Shown: piece by piece, positions 33,940-42,276 of the stretch | How positions within the stretch are numbered: the stretch's first letter is position 1 | Layout: each line of letters opens with the position of its first letter | Assembly: GCA_017474515.1 (NCBI GenBank) | Contig: JAFVHN010000006.1 | Span: 62,001-126,000 of the forward strand | DNA length: 64,000 bases | Source of the DNA: Prevotella sp. | GTDB lineage: Bacteria > Bacteroidota > Bacteroidia > Bacteroidales > Bacteroidaceae | Direction: 5' to 3' | The notes under the pieces: generated by a model | The model's database searches: none | Told to the model about the DNA's origin: nothing | The model's input: only the letters and a program-made list of their open reading frames with translations | Made by a program: the position numbers and the translations under genes

Positions 33940-35286
33940 ATGACTCTCATCATTGTTTGCATACTTCTGGGAGGCTTCTTCCTTATTTCCACCAGCAACC
34001 TTACGAAGGTGAACAAGGCTGCCGTGGCCATCTTCGCGGCTGCCGTGGGGTGGGTGCTCTACATCTGCTACGGCAGCGACTTCGTGAACAGCCAGCACCA
34101 GGGGGAATACATCGACTTCCTGGGTGGCGCCGTGCCCACCAGCACCGCCGTGAAGCACTACATTGCGCAGAACATCTTCCTGAAATATGTGGGCAAGGGC
34201 GCCGAGCTCGTGCTCTTCCTGTTGGCAACAATGACCATTGTGGAGATACTCGACAACAACGGGTGCTTCGACTTCTTCCGACAGTGGATGCGCACCCGCA
34301 ACAGCCGCAAGCTGCTCGTACTCGTCTCGGTGATGACGTTCGTGGTGTCGGCAAATCTCGACAACCTCACCGTCACGACAATGATGCTGGTCACCATGCA
34401 CAGCATAGTGCCCACACGGCGCCTGCGAATGGTCTATGGCTCAGCCATCCTTATCGCCGCCAACAGCGGAGGGGCACTCACCGTGATTGGCGACCCCACG
34501 GGACTTTTCCTTTGGAACAACGGCGCCGTCAGCGCCACCAACTATTCGCTGTCGCTGGCCATTCCCTGCCTGCTGTCGTGGGTGTTGCCGACGTGGTGGC
34601 TGTCGAGGTCGCTGCCCGTACATATTGACTCGCAGTGGACGTCGATGCCCTATCGCGGCGACGACACCAACCTCAATGTGTGGCAGCGCCTGCTCATGCT
34701 CATCGTGGGAATAGGCGGCCTGTGGTTCATTCCCTCCTTCCACAACATTACGAAGCTCAGCCCTTTCCTCGGCGCACTGTGCGTGCTCGCCGTGCTGTGG
34801 GTGGTGAACGAGGTGATGAACCGCAAGCTCATGAATGTTGACCAGATGATACAACGGCGCACACCCCGCGTGTTGCAATACGGCATCCTGCAGCTCATGC
34901 TCTTTGTCATGGGCATCATTCTCGCCGTCGGCGTGGTGCAGGAAACGGGAGCCATAGCGTGGCTGGCACACCTCTGCGACAAGCACGTTCACAATATCTG
35001 GATTTTAGGATTCCTGGCAGGGGCCGCCAGCAGCGTGCTCGACACCTTCGCCTCCTCGGTGAGCTTTTTCTCCTTGTTTCCCTCGCTCGCCGAAAACCAC
35101 GAATACTGGAAAGTCATTGCCTACAGCACACAGGTGGGCGGCAGCATGCTTATGTTGGGAAGCGCCAGCGGGCTGGCACTCATGAAGATGGAACACATAC
35201 ACGTGGGGTGGTTCTTTAAAAAAGTGGGATGGGTGGTCGTTGTGTCGTGGCTGGCCGGCCTCGCCGTCATGTGGCTCATGAATTAA
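33940..35286 (+). CDS. nhaD: NhaD-like Na+/H+ antiporter
   Basis: 448 aa polytopic inner-membrane protein with about 11-12 hydrophobic segments. The diagnostic NhaD features are VVSANLDNLTVTTMMLVTM and AILIAANSGGALTVIGDPTG in the first half, mirrored by AGAASSVLDTFASSVSFFSL in the second, the two inverted repeats of the ion transporter superfamily. It should exchange Na+ (or Li+) for protons. It is 42 bp upstream of the glucosaminidase gene and could be cotranscribed with it, but no functional link is evident. Confidence 0.88.
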   Translation: MTLIIVCILLGGFFLISTSNLTKVNKAAVAIFAAAVGWVLYICYGSDFVNSQHQGEYIDFLGGAVPTSTAVKHYIAQNIFLKYVGKGAELVLFLLATMTIVEILDNNGCFDFFRQWMRTRNSRKLLVLVSVMTFVVSANLDNLTVTTMMLVTMHSIVPTRRLRMVYGSAILIAANSGGALTVIGDPTGLFLWNNGAVSATNYSLSLAIPCLLSWVLPTWWLSRSLPVHIDSQWTSMPYRGDDTNLNVWQRLLMLIVGIGGLWFIPSFHNITKLSPFLGALCVLAVLWVVNEVMNRKLMNVDQMIQRRTPRVLQYGILQLMLFVMGIILAVGVVQETGAIAWLAHLCDKHVHNIWILGFLAGAASSVLDTFASSVSFFSLFPSLAENHEYWKVIAYSTQVGGSMLMLGSASGLALMKMEHIHVGWFFKKVGWVVVVSWLAGLAVMWLMN

Positions 35287-35327
35287 AGCCTCACTCCTTA
35301 TCATTTCTTATTTCTCATTTCTCATTT

Positions 35328-36248
35328 ATGAAAAAATCCCTTGTCATCGGTTTTCTGCTCAGTCTTTCGCTCGGTTCCACAGCCCAGCAGATGACGTGGA
35401 ATAACCGCTACCAAACATATATCGACCAGTATCGCGACCTCGCCATCGAGGAAATGTTGCACCACAAGGTGCCCGCCAGCATTACGCTGGCACAGGGCAT
35501 TTTTGAAAGTGGGGCAGGGCAGAGCCGCCTCGCTAAGGAAGGCAACAACCATTTCGGCATAAAATGCCACGGCTGGACAGGCCGGACGGTTTATTTCGAC
35601 GACGATGCCAAGGGCGAATGTTTCAGGGCATACGACAATGCGAAGCAGAGTTTTGAAGACCACAGCAAGTTCCTTACAGGCAACAAACGCTACAAGGAAC
35701 TCTTCAAGCTCGACATCACCGACTACAAGGGATGGGCAAAAGGCCTGAAAGCCGCTGGTTATGCCACCAACCCGCAATATCCTCAGAAACTCATTAGCCT
35801 CATAGAACTCTACAAGCTCTATGAATATGACAACGCCAAGAAATACGACAAGTTCATGGCCGGAAACTCAGGAAAGCGCACGGCGGAATCGAGCGACGGC
35901 CAGTTGCACTCCATTCACATCTACAATAAAAACTATTTCTTGCAGGCTCGCAAGGGTGACACCTTTAAGTCGATAGGCGAGGAAATAGGCATCAGCGGAA
36001 AGAAAATTGCCAAGTACAATGAGCGCGACTACGACAGCCCGCTTGTGGAAAACGAGTTCGTATGGCTGAAAAAGAAGCAGAAGAAAGCCGACGTGGCCTA
36101 CGAGGGGAGAACGCATCGAGTGAAAGCCGGCGACAGCATGTATAGCATAGCGCAATACTATGGCATGCGCCTGAAAAGCCTTTATAAACTCAATAAACTG
36201 AAGCCCGACTACCAACTTCGTGTCGGTGACGAGCTGTGGCTGAGATAA
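35328..36248 (+). CDS. Exported N-acetylglucosaminidase (GH73) with C-terminal LysM
   Basis: 306 aa from the ATG at 35328 (KKSLVIGFLLSLSLGSTAQQ signal peptide). The glucosaminidase/GH73 domain covers about 25-165: ITLAQGIFESGAGQSRLAKE carries the likely catalytic Glu, and GNNHFGIKCHGWTGRTVYFD is characteristic. A degenerate LysM-like segment (FLQARKGDTFKSIGEEIGIS) is followed by a clear LysM at the end (HRVKAGDSMYSIAQYYGMRL). It should cleave peptidoglycan between GlcNAc and MurNAc in the periplasm, with LysM binding glycan strands. Confidence 0.92.
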   Translation: MKKSLVIGFLLSLSLGSTAQQMTWNNRYQTYIDQYRDLAIEEMLHHKVPASITLAQGIFESGAGQSRLAKEGNNHFGIKCHGWTGRTVYFDDDAKGECFRAYDNAKQSFEDHSKFLTGNKRYKELFKLDITDYKGWAKGLKAAGYATNPQYPQKLISLIELYKLYEYDNAKKYDKFMAGNSGKRTAESSDGQLHSIHIYNKNYFLQARKGDTFKSIGEEIGISGKKIAKYNERDYDSPLVENEFVWLKKKQKKADVAYEGRTHRVKAGDSMYSIAQYYGMRLKSLYKLNKLKPDYQLRVGDELWLR

Positions 36249-36507
36249 TGATTAAGTGAAGAGTCTTTTTAAGTGAAGAGTGAAAAGTGAAGAGTGAAAA
36301 GTGAAGAGTGAAGAATTTGCTGCCGCCTTTCTAAGTGAAGAGTGAAAAGTGAAGAGTGAAGAATTTGCTGCCGCCCTTCTAAGTGAAGAGTGAAGAATTT
36401 GCTTCCCAGCCTAAAATGATGGCGGCAGCAAATTCTTCACTCGTCACTCTTCACTCTTCACTTTTCACTTTCAAGCTTTTCACTTTCAAGCTTTTCACTT
36501 TTCACTT
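36249..36507. repeat. Heptad/GCCGCC repeat block between convergent genes
   Basis: Three plus-oriented blocks (GTGAAGAG... GAATTTGCTGCCGCC) at 36254-36407 face a minus-oriented block GGCGGCAGCAAATTCTTCAC with TTCACTTTTCAC units (36421-36505). They can pair into a long hairpin, probably a bidirectional terminator for the glucosaminidase and FHA genes. CAAGCTTTTCACTTT is duplicated at 36471-36500. Confidence 0.7.
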
Positions 36508-37035
36508 TTACTTTCCTCCCCCCCCTCTAAGAATAATGCTGGTGGCCCCGATGGTGAAAAGGCTGCCGTCGTAAATGATGCGGCGCTCGCGGTCGCCGAG
36601 GATTTCGTTGTTCACAAAGGTTCCCGTGTTGCTCGGACCGTCGCGCAACACATATTTCAGTTTTCCCTTCTTGTCGCGGCTCACGTTAATGACGCAATGC
36701 GTGTTGTCAACGCTGGGGTCAACGGTTTCAATGGGCGTGTTGATGGGGTTGCCCTTTTGGTAACGGCCTATCACGTTGTCGCCCATCTGCAAGGGAATCA
36801 CCTGTTTATAGTGAAAGACATTCTCTATCACTATGATTTCTCCAAATCCCTTGTCCTCAAAAATGTCTTCGGGGTTTTCCTCTTTGCGGCGGTCGCGGAG
36901 TTTCGACACACCCATCCTTATACTGAACTGCTTGCCGCAATCGGGGCAGGCAAAGATAAGGCTCTGGCCTTCCTGATATTGCTTTTCGTCAAATGTGATG
37001 AAGCCGTCACATTTGGGACATCTCACTCTTTTCAT
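36508..37035 (-). CDS. FHA-domain protein with N-terminal zinc ribbon
   Basis: 175 aa. N-terminal zinc ribbon (CPKC at 6-9 and CPDC near residue 31), then a forkhead-associated domain (about 75-170). The FHA landmarks are VIGR (Gly-Arg), DPSVDNTHCVI (Ser and His of the phosphothreonine pocket) and SNTGTFVNN (Asn-Gly-Thr and Asn). FHA domains bind phosphothreonine, though many bacterial ones act as scaffolds. It overlaps the upstream HU-SPOR gene by 4 bp on the minus strand, so the two are coupled. Cytosolic. Confidence 0.88.
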   Translation of the reverse strand: MKRVRCPKCDGFITFDEKQYQEGQSLIFACPDCGKQFSIRMGVSKLRDRRKEENPEDIFEDKGFGEIIVIENVFHYKQVIPLQMGDNVIGRYQKGNPINTPIETVDPSVDNTHCVINVSRDKKGKLKYVLRDGPSNTGTFVNNEILGDRERRIIYDGSLFTIGATSIILRGGGGK

Positions 37036-38057
37036 TCTTTCACCTCAATCACCCATGAGTACTTGAAGTGTTCCGACTGGCCGCGAAGCTGTGCCAACGC
37101 TTTATTGGCCTGCTCTTCATTGTCGTAATGTCCATAGACCACCTTTCGCGACATGCCTTTCTTCTCGTAGATGCGGCCTTCGGGCATATTCCCTTTTTTC
37201 AGGGTGTTGATTAAGTATTCAGCCCCTGCCACCTGCACGCCGCTGGCCAGCACGATGCTCCATTTGCCGCCCGTCTTTTCTTCTTTGGCAACAATGGGTG
37301 CTGCCGGTTTCTCGGCCACCGTTTCTTTTTTCACTTCAACAACTTTCTTTTCCTCCATGCCATAAGACGTTGCCTTGTGGTCGTCGGTGGCCTGCGGAAT
37401 GAGTTTGCTGATGGCCATCCAGTCGGCACGGCTCACGGTGAGCTCTTGCTGCGAATCGTTGCCCAGCGGTGTGGTGATGAGGAAGAAAGCGGCCACGGCA
37501 GCGGCAATGGCAATGGCGTTTCTTAACACGCTTACCCGTATGCTGATGGTCTTGCCCTTGTCGTTCTCAAGGCCGTTCATCTCGGCATTGTTTGCGACAT
37601 GATGCCTGTGGGCGTCTGTGGTGTTGATACGCAACTTCTCCAACGGGCGCATCTCGTAGCAGGAGAGGCCGTAGAGCTCGGGCGTGAGAATTCCCGACTC
37701 GAAAGGCGTGAAAACATAATTGCCGTCTTTGTTGACCGACAGGTTTCCTATGCCGTTCAGCTCGTAGGAGCCCTCATTCTCAATGGTTTGCTTTATCTGC
37801 GCCACCTCTTCCTCTATGCACTGCACGGCTTCGGGGTAACTGATGTCGTAGGCTTCCACAAACGATTGTGCCAGCAAACTGTCGTTGTGCCTCAGCTTGG
37901 TGTTGAAACCCAGTGTGCGCACGGGCGGCAGGAACTGCGAGTCGTTGTCGTCATACCGCGCGTCAACATGCTGGGCGGTAAAGCCCCCCAGGTCAGGCAC
38001 CACAACACAATCGTTGTTGAGCAAAAGAATTTCTATATGTCTTTCTAACTTGTTCAC
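37032..38057 (-). CDS. HU-CCDC81 and SPOR domain membrane protein
   Basis: 341 aa. The N-terminal half holds the two-part HU-like CCDC81-type domain found in Bacteroidetes (LERHIEILLLNNDCVVVPDL, LRHNDSLLAQSFVEAYDISY, YELNGIGNLSVNKDGNYVFT). A membrane segment follows near residues 180-200 (NAIAIAAAVAAFFLITTPLG), then a Lys/Glu-rich linker and a C-terminal SPOR domain (WSIVLASGVQVAGAEYLINT), which binds denuded peptidoglycan at division sites. Topology places HU-like domains in the cytosol and SPOR in the periplasm, suggesting a cell-wall or division role linked to a cytosolic partner. The FHA protein gene overlaps by 4 bp downstream. Confidence 0.85.
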   Translation of the reverse strand: MNKLERHIEILLLNNDCVVVPDLGGFTAQHVDARYDDNDSQFLPPVRTLGFNTKLRHNDSLLAQSFVEAYDISYPEAVQCIEEEVAQIKQTIENEGSYELNGIGNLSVNKDGNYVFTPFESGILTPELYGLSCYEMRPLEKLRINTTDAHRHHVANNAEMNGLENDKGKTISIRVSVLRNAIAIAAAVAAFFLITTPLGNDSQQELTVSRADWMAISKLIPQATDDHKATSYGMEEKKVVEVKKETVAEKPAAPIVAKEEKTGGKWSIVLASGVQVAGAEYLINTLKKGNMPEGRIYEKKGMSRKVVYGHYDNEEQANKALAQLRGQSEHFKYSWVIEVKE

Positions 38058-38152
38058 GTTGCAAAATTACGTTTTTTACTTGTAATGGCCAAAAATTTCT
38101 TCCTAAAACTTAAAAAAAGGTTGAAGATATGCGAACTTCCAATAATTATTGT

Positions 38153-38160
38153 TATATTTG
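38153..38160 (+). promoter_or_regulatory. -7 motif TATATTTG of the DUF4738-like lipoprotein gene
   Basis: TATATTTG lies 22 nt before the ATG at 38182, supporting that start and ruling out the in-frame upstream codon at 38149. Confidence 0.55.
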
Positions 38161-38181
38161 CAAACGAAAAAGTTTCTGCCC

Positions 38182-38991
38182 ATGTATCGGAAATCTCTCT
38201 ACCGGTTTTTATGGCTTGTTTTTCTTGTGGCAGCGTGTACCTCGGGAAACAACCAGCCCCCTTCTTCCCCTCGCGAAGACGCCCTGGCCAAGAAGATGCT
38301 GCAAGGCATTTGGCTTGACTCTGAGGACGAAGAGCCTTCTTTCCGTTTTTCCGGCGACTCCATTTTCTTTCCCGATACGACCAGCCAGCCCGCCACTTTC
38401 AAGGTCATCGGCGACACCTTGTGCATCGAGGGCTCCCTCAGTGCCAAGTACCCCATTGTGCTTCACACGGAGCACAATTTCCAGTTCAAGAACCAGAGCG
38501 ACGACGTGGTGAAGCTCGTGAAAAGCGACAATCCCGACGATGTGCAATATTTCGAGCAGCGCCCGGCGGTGGCCATCAACCAGCGCCAGACCATCAAGCG
38601 CGACACCGTCATCTTCAGTGCCAACGAGCGCTACCATTGCTATGTGCAGGTGAATCCCACGCGTCAGAAGGTCGTGAAGCCCGCCATCAACGACGACGGC
38701 GTGGAGGTGGAGAACGTCTATTATGATAATTCCATCCGGTTCAGCCTCTTCCACGGCAAGGCACGCCTCTACCAGCACGACTTCCACCGCGAGGACTTCA
38801 AGAAGCTGGTGCCCGAGGAGTTCCTACGGCAGAGCGTGCTCAGCGACCTCGTCTTCCTCCGTTCCGACAATGCGGTCATCGTGTACGATGCCATCTTGGC
38901 CGTTCCCGACAGCTACAGCAGCTACGAGGTGGAAGTTTCCATCACCTACGACGGCAAAATGTCGATGCGCATCGCCGACAAAGAGTCCTGA
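38182..38991 (+). CDS. Lipoprotein, DUF4738-like
   Basis: 269 aa from the ATG at 38182, selected by the promoter position. Signal peptide YRKSLYRFLWLVFLVAAC with a VAAC lipobox. The mature part starts with WLDSEDEEPSFRFSGDSIFF, a lipocalin-like 'how much extra' segment, followed by RQTIKRDTVIFSANERYHCY and a beta-rich C-terminus. This resembles the DUF4738 lipoproteins, but I place it there by pattern only. It lies 14 bp upstream of the HU-like gene. Confidence 0.7.
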   Translation: MYRKSLYRFLWLVFLVAACTSGNNQPPSSPREDALAKKMLQGIWLDSEDEEPSFRFSGDSIFFPDTTSQPATFKVIGDTLCIEGSLSAKYPIVLHTEHNFQFKNQSDDVVKLVKSDNPDDVQYFEQRPAVAINQRQTIKRDTVIFSANERYHCYVQVNPTRQKVVKPAINDDGVEVENVYYDNSIRFSLFHGKARLYQHDFHREDFKKLVPEEFLRQSVLSDLVFLRSDNAVIVYDAILAVPDSYSSYEVEVSITYDGKMSMRIADKES

Positions 38992-39005
38992 TTTTGTTTT
39001 TCATT

Positions 39006-39629
39006 ATGCCACGAAAAGAAGATGGAATGCTGTTCGAGGTACATCCCGCGCCTCTGAAAGACAAGGCGGGCAACAACTATGTTTATGTGCGGCCTTTTGC
39101 CCTTCATAAGCGCACACCCGAAGATTTTGACGAATACTGCTCCAAGCACTATGCCATGCGCCCGGGCGAGATGTTGCGTGCCCTGGGCATTTTCATGGAA
39201 GCCACGAAGATATGGCTGGGAGAAGGCGACCGCGTGGAAACGCCTTTCGGTTCGTTTGCTCCCAAGATTGGTTTGCGAAGCGAGAAAACCACCGCCGACG
39301 TCGTGGGGCCTTCCGACGTGGAACTTCAAGGCATTGACTTCACGCCCACCAGGGAGTTTGTTGAGCGCGTGGAACAGTGGACCAATGGCTTCCGACCTCT
39401 CAACAATCCTGATACACAAAGACTTTCAGCCGACACTACACATCTGGAGCGTGCTCTTCAGAACACCATAGAAGCCCTGGGTGGCTATGCCGACGTGCGG
39501 AACTTTATGCGTTTTAGCGGCCTTACTTATCATTCAGCCCGCAAAACGCTTGACCGGTGGTGCCAGGAGCCATCACCCCGGTTGTTGCGCACAAAACTGG
39601 GCGGCACATTTATATATACCATGATATAA
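39006..39629 (+). CDS. HU/IHF-like DNA-binding protein (HU-HIG type)
   Basis: 207 aa from the ATG at 39006 (PRKEDGMLFEVHPAPL). The family typically has an extended N-terminal strand and this HU-like core: YVRPFALHKRTPEDFDEYCS, MLRALGIFMEATKIWLGEGD, RVETPFGSFAPKIGLRSEKT, then DVELQGIDFTPTREFVERVE. A roughly 70-aa C-terminal extension (FMRFSGLTYHSARKTLDRWC) could be a winged-helix-like part. These Bacteroidetes proteins are nucleoid-associated and often sit in accessory regions. It is the last gene before the AT-rich patch. Confidence 0.8.
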   Translation: MPRKEDGMLFEVHPAPLKDKAGNNYVYVRPFALHKRTPEDFDEYCSKHYAMRPGEMLRALGIFMEATKIWLGEGDRVETPFGSFAPKIGLRSEKTTADVVGPSDVELQGIDFTPTREFVERVEQWTNGFRPLNNPDTQRLSADTTHLERALQNTIEALGGYADVRNFMRFSGLTYHSARKTLDRWCQEPSPRLLRTKLGGTFIYTMI

Positions 39630-39641
39630 GTTTTTTTCGCG

Positions 39642-39740
39642 GAAGGTCTTTGCTTATAAGCGCAAGGCCTTTTGCTTGTAGCCGAAAACCCTTTTGCTTA
39701 TAAGCGCAAGCCCTTTTGCTTGTAAGCAAAAGAACAAAGG
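39642..39740 (+). repeat. Four tandem TTGCTTATAAGC-type hairpin repeats
   Basis: About 21-23-nt units each with TTGCTTATAAGCGCAAG or TTGCTTGTAGCCG-like palindromes. The last is a perfect dyad CTTTTGCTT-GT-AAGCAAAAG at about 39715-39734. They follow the HU-like gene and may also terminate it. Beyond them, 39741-40006 is AT-rich with nothing recognisable. Confidence 0.75.
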
Positions 39741-40006
39741 GCGGCATCTTTGTACCGCCATCCCACGGTCTTCGTACCGCTGAAACGGCACTTTCATGTC
39801 GTTCATCCTTTTCATTTAGATACGTTCATTTATCGGATACCTTGAATTTAATTGCCTTCTTTTTCTATGATTCCCCAAAGACCAATTATTTCAGTTTGTA
39901 AGTTACCTCTGTACAATGAATATATATGTGTAGATGTGGCTGTATGAATAATAAAAATTTTAGGCAATTATATAGAATTTGACCTCGAATAATGTAAAAA
40001 CTGCAA

Positions 40007-40495
40007 TTATTCTTTCAAAAAAGCATTGGCAAAATATGTTATCGCAGCATATCTTTCTGAGAGAGGATAGAAAATAATCTCATTATGTCCTTCACACCAT
40101 AACAGATAATTATTGTAGTCAAATGTCATAACCTCAAATATGTGTGTTAGATAATCTTTATTTCTCAATGATTCATCAAAAACCCATGAACAGATATGCT
40201 TACATTTTTTCTGTTCTAAATCTTCTGTTTTATCGGTTTCGCCAAAAATACGGGTGTTTGTTTTCAATTGTTTAAACATAGATGATTGGGTGATGTTCAT
40301 ATCATCCAAAATATAATAACCAAGTACAATTATACCTTCATCAGAAGAGGAATAAACGATGATAGTATCATCATCTATATCATCTCCAAAACAATCCTCA
40401 CACTTGCTTTTTGTATTCACATTAAGTTTGAGGCTTTCAAATGGAACAGACCAAATGTCATTGATAATCGGTCCTTCTTGTATTTTTCTAAACAT
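40007..40495 (-). CDS. AT-rich orphan gene, 162 aa, unknown
   Basis: The product is an acidic soluble protein with no signal peptide. It has a CEDCFGDDIDDDTIIVYSSS stretch and C-terminal aromatic segments (DYNNYLLWCEGHNEIIFYPL). Base composition is clearly more AT-rich than neighbouring genes, pointing to horizontal origin. I recognise no family. Size, acidity and context near a toxin/antitoxin-like pair make an immunity-type protein possible, but this is conjecture. A weak TACCTTCG box lies upstream on the minus strand near 40514. Confidence 0.55.
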   Translation of the reverse strand: MFRKIQEGPIINDIWSVPFESLKLNVNTKSKCEDCFGDDIDDDTIIVYSSSDEGIIVLGYYILDDMNITQSSMFKQLKTNTRIFGETDKTEDLEQKKCKHICSWVFDESLRNKDYLTHIFEVMTFDYNNYLLWCEGHNEIIFYPLSERYAAITYFANAFLKE

Positions 40496-40574
40496 ATTTA
40501 GTGTTTTATTTCTGCGAAGGTAAAGATTTTTCTTTATATATCACTATTTATTAATAAACTTTAAGATAAGACAA

Positions 40575-40940
40575 ATGGTAGCAGGTGATATTATCAGTAA
40601 TATAATTAAAAGAATGAAATTCTGGGGTCGAAGATTCCCTAATGCCACTACTTCATTTATTCCTAATACAAAGAATAATTCATTTTATTATCTATTCCAA
40701 AATAGGGGTGACAATTATCCTTCTGTACAAATACGTTTATCAAATCATGGTACTTATATTGAGACATGGACAGATAGGGAAGAATTAGGTAACAGCGTAG
40801 AGAGAATAGACCCTGCACGTTCTATCAATATCTCAATAGTGTTAAAAGTATTACTGATGATTGTGAAAGCCAAGCAAGTTGTGAAGGTTGTGCATTGCCT
40901 GTCTGTAAACCACAAACTTTTGCAGGGCAAAATGAAATAG
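40575..40940 (+). pseudogene. AT-rich orphan ORF, probably frameshifted
   Basis: From the ATG at 40575 the frame reads naturally as far as about residue 92 (NSVERIDPARSINISIV), then becomes a poor run of Val/Lys/Leu. The -1 frame over 40793-40980 instead reads like real protein: TFYQYLNSVKSI, then TDDCESQASCEGCALPVCKP and QTFAGQNEIGRPNF, with a CxxC-type cysteine cluster. The simplest explanation is a -1 frameshift near 40810-40870. The real 3' end may extend to about 41057, overlapping the next gene. No family is recognised. Confidence 0.45.
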
Positions 40941-40977
40941 GTAGACCAAATTTTATTGTTAAAAAACAACCTAAAAG

Positions 40978-41008
40978 TTGTATAATTCGATTTTTTACAC
41001 TATTTTTG
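40978..41008 (+). promoter_or_regulatory. Promoter (G)TTG-N20-TATTTTTG of the toxin/antitoxin-like pair
   Basis: TTG at 40978-40980 and TATTTTTG at 41001-41008, a 20-nt spacer. It sits about 20 nt upstream of the ATG at 41028. Confidence 0.6.
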
Positions 41009-41027
41009 CACGGAAATAATAAGAACT

Positions 41028-41588
41028 ATGAAAATGACTTTCGACTGCATCACCCCAGATGAACGTCTTTGGGCTGCACGATATGAGGGATGTTCAGACA
41101 ATGCACTTGGTATTTTGTTTGAACAATGGAATGATGTTGTATGGTTGAGAGATTTCTTCAAAGAAAACATTGACGACCTTATTTCGTATTTTAAGATTAC
41201 TGATGTAAATGAAGCCATTTACGATACCATTGAAGATGGCGAGCGCCTTCAGTGTCTCATATTGGATATTTCGCCCGATGCCGACCTCGATAAACTCTTC
41301 CGCCCGTTGGAGAACAGCAGGTATAATGATATGCTGCTTGGTAAGGAGAAAGCGAAATTGAAAGAAGCTGCCAGGCATACTTCATGGCTGAGAATATATG
41401 CCATTAAACTGGAACAGGGAATCTATGTCATTACTGGCGGGGCCATTAAGCTGACACGCACCATGCAGGAAAGGAAACATACACTTCGGGAATTGGGAAA
41501 AATGGAGAGCGTAAGGAATTTCCTGCTTGAGCAGGGGGTGGTTGACAAAGATGCCTTGATGGACTATATGAGCGAACTGTCATTTTAA
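41028..41588 (+). CDS. Putative toxin-like protein of a TA-type pair
   Basis: 186 aa, soluble, no signal. The N-terminal half (DCITPDERLWAARYEGCSDN) is helical. The C-terminal half has RHTSWLRIYAIKLEQGIYVI followed by TGGAIKLTRTMQERKHTLRE. This strand-turn layout with an invariant-looking GGAIKLT resembles the RelE/HigB-like partner of small HTH proteins in Bacteroidetes. I rely on context: it is 11 bp upstream of an XRE regulator with a shared promoter, toxin first as in hig-type modules. Toxicity is not shown by sequence. Confidence 0.55.
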   Translation: MKMTFDCITPDERLWAARYEGCSDNALGILFEQWNDVVWLRDFFKENIDDLISYFKITDVNEAIYDTIEDGERLQCLILDISPDADLDKLFRPLENSRYNDMLLGKEKAKLKEAARHTSWLRIYAIKLEQGIYVITGGAIKLTRTMQERKHTLRELGKMESVRNFLLEQGVVDKDALMDYMSELSF

Positions 41589-41599
41589 TTTAGTATAAT

Positions 41600-41914
41600 A
41601 TGGAAAAGAAAGTGGAGCAAACAATGGAAAGACTGAAACAGCATCGGTCTGCCACACCGTCGCAATGGCGCGAGAAGGCGGAGTGGAGGTTGCAGAACAG
41701 AACGTGGCTGCGGCATTCTCAGCATATTGCTATGCTCATGCTCGACAAAATGGAAGAATTGAACATGACACAGAAGGAATTGGCCGAACAGATGGGATGC
41801 AGCCAGCAATATGTGTCAAAAGTCTTGAAAGGGCACGAGAACCTTTCGCTTGAAACCATGGCAAAGATTGAAGATTGCCTGAACATCAGCATCCTCAAAG
41901 AGGAACTTGTATAG
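41600..41914 (+). CDS. XRE-family HTH protein, putative antitoxin
   Basis: 104 aa. The C-terminal part is an XRE/Cro helix-turn-helix: MEELNMTQKELAEQMGCSQQ, then YVSKVLKGHENLSLETMAKI. The N-terminal 40 residues are basic and helical. Directly downstream of the toxin-like gene, likely cotranscribed and likely to autoregulate the pair. The Fib_succ_major remnant begins immediately after its stop codon and in the same frame. Confidence 0.8.
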   Translation: MEKKVEQTMERLKQHRSATPSQWREKAEWRLQNRTWLRHSQHIAMLMLDKMEELNMTQKELAEQMGCSQQYVSKVLKGHENLSLETMAKIEDCLNISILKEELV

Positions 41915-42276
41915 AGCCTGCAATCATTTTACAACAACAACTTAACCTACAACTGGAGTGCACCGTGGCGCATGCCGTCGCATGCCCAGTGCCAGGAACT
42001 GATTAACAACACCATCTCGACTTGGAGCACTCTGAACGGCGTGAACGGCCGAAAGTTCACCGGTCCTAACTGGGGCACCATCTTCCTTCCCGCTGCGGGC
42101 CATCGCTGGTACGACTACCTCAACTACGCGGGCGGCTACGGCATCTACTGGTCGTCGACGCTCTACGGGGCAACCCGGGCTACGCGTGGTACCTGGTCTT
42201 CTACAGCGGGTACGCAAGCGCGAACTTCTACGACCGTTACCGCGGGCATTCCGTGCGCCCCGTGCGCAGCAACTGA
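41915..42276 (+). pseudogene. Fib_succ_major-type domain remnant, 5'-truncated and frameshifted
   Basis: Translation from just after the antitoxin stop reads YNNNLTYNWSAPWRMPSHAQ, then CQELINN and NGVNGRKFTGPNWGTIFLPA, then YGIYWSST. This is the Fibrobacter-succinogenes-major paralogous domain common in Prevotella lipoproteins. At about 42163-42170 the frame shifts: the continuation GNPGYAWYLVFYSGYASANF and GHSVRPVRSN (stop at 42274-42276) lies in the next frame. There is no start or N-terminal part, so this is a decayed C-terminal fragment, probably left when the AT-rich patch was inserted or rearranged. Between 42277 and 42477 I see no gene, only a few small GC-rich inverted repeats. Confidence 0.8.

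Noticed and set aside
39642..39740. CRISPR or attachment-site array
   Set aside because: Units are variable, adjacent palindromes, with no spacers and no integrase gene nearby.
40007..42276. Integrative element or prophage
   Set aside because: No integrase, transposase, relaxase or phage structural gene; only composition and a truncated neighbour point to insertion.
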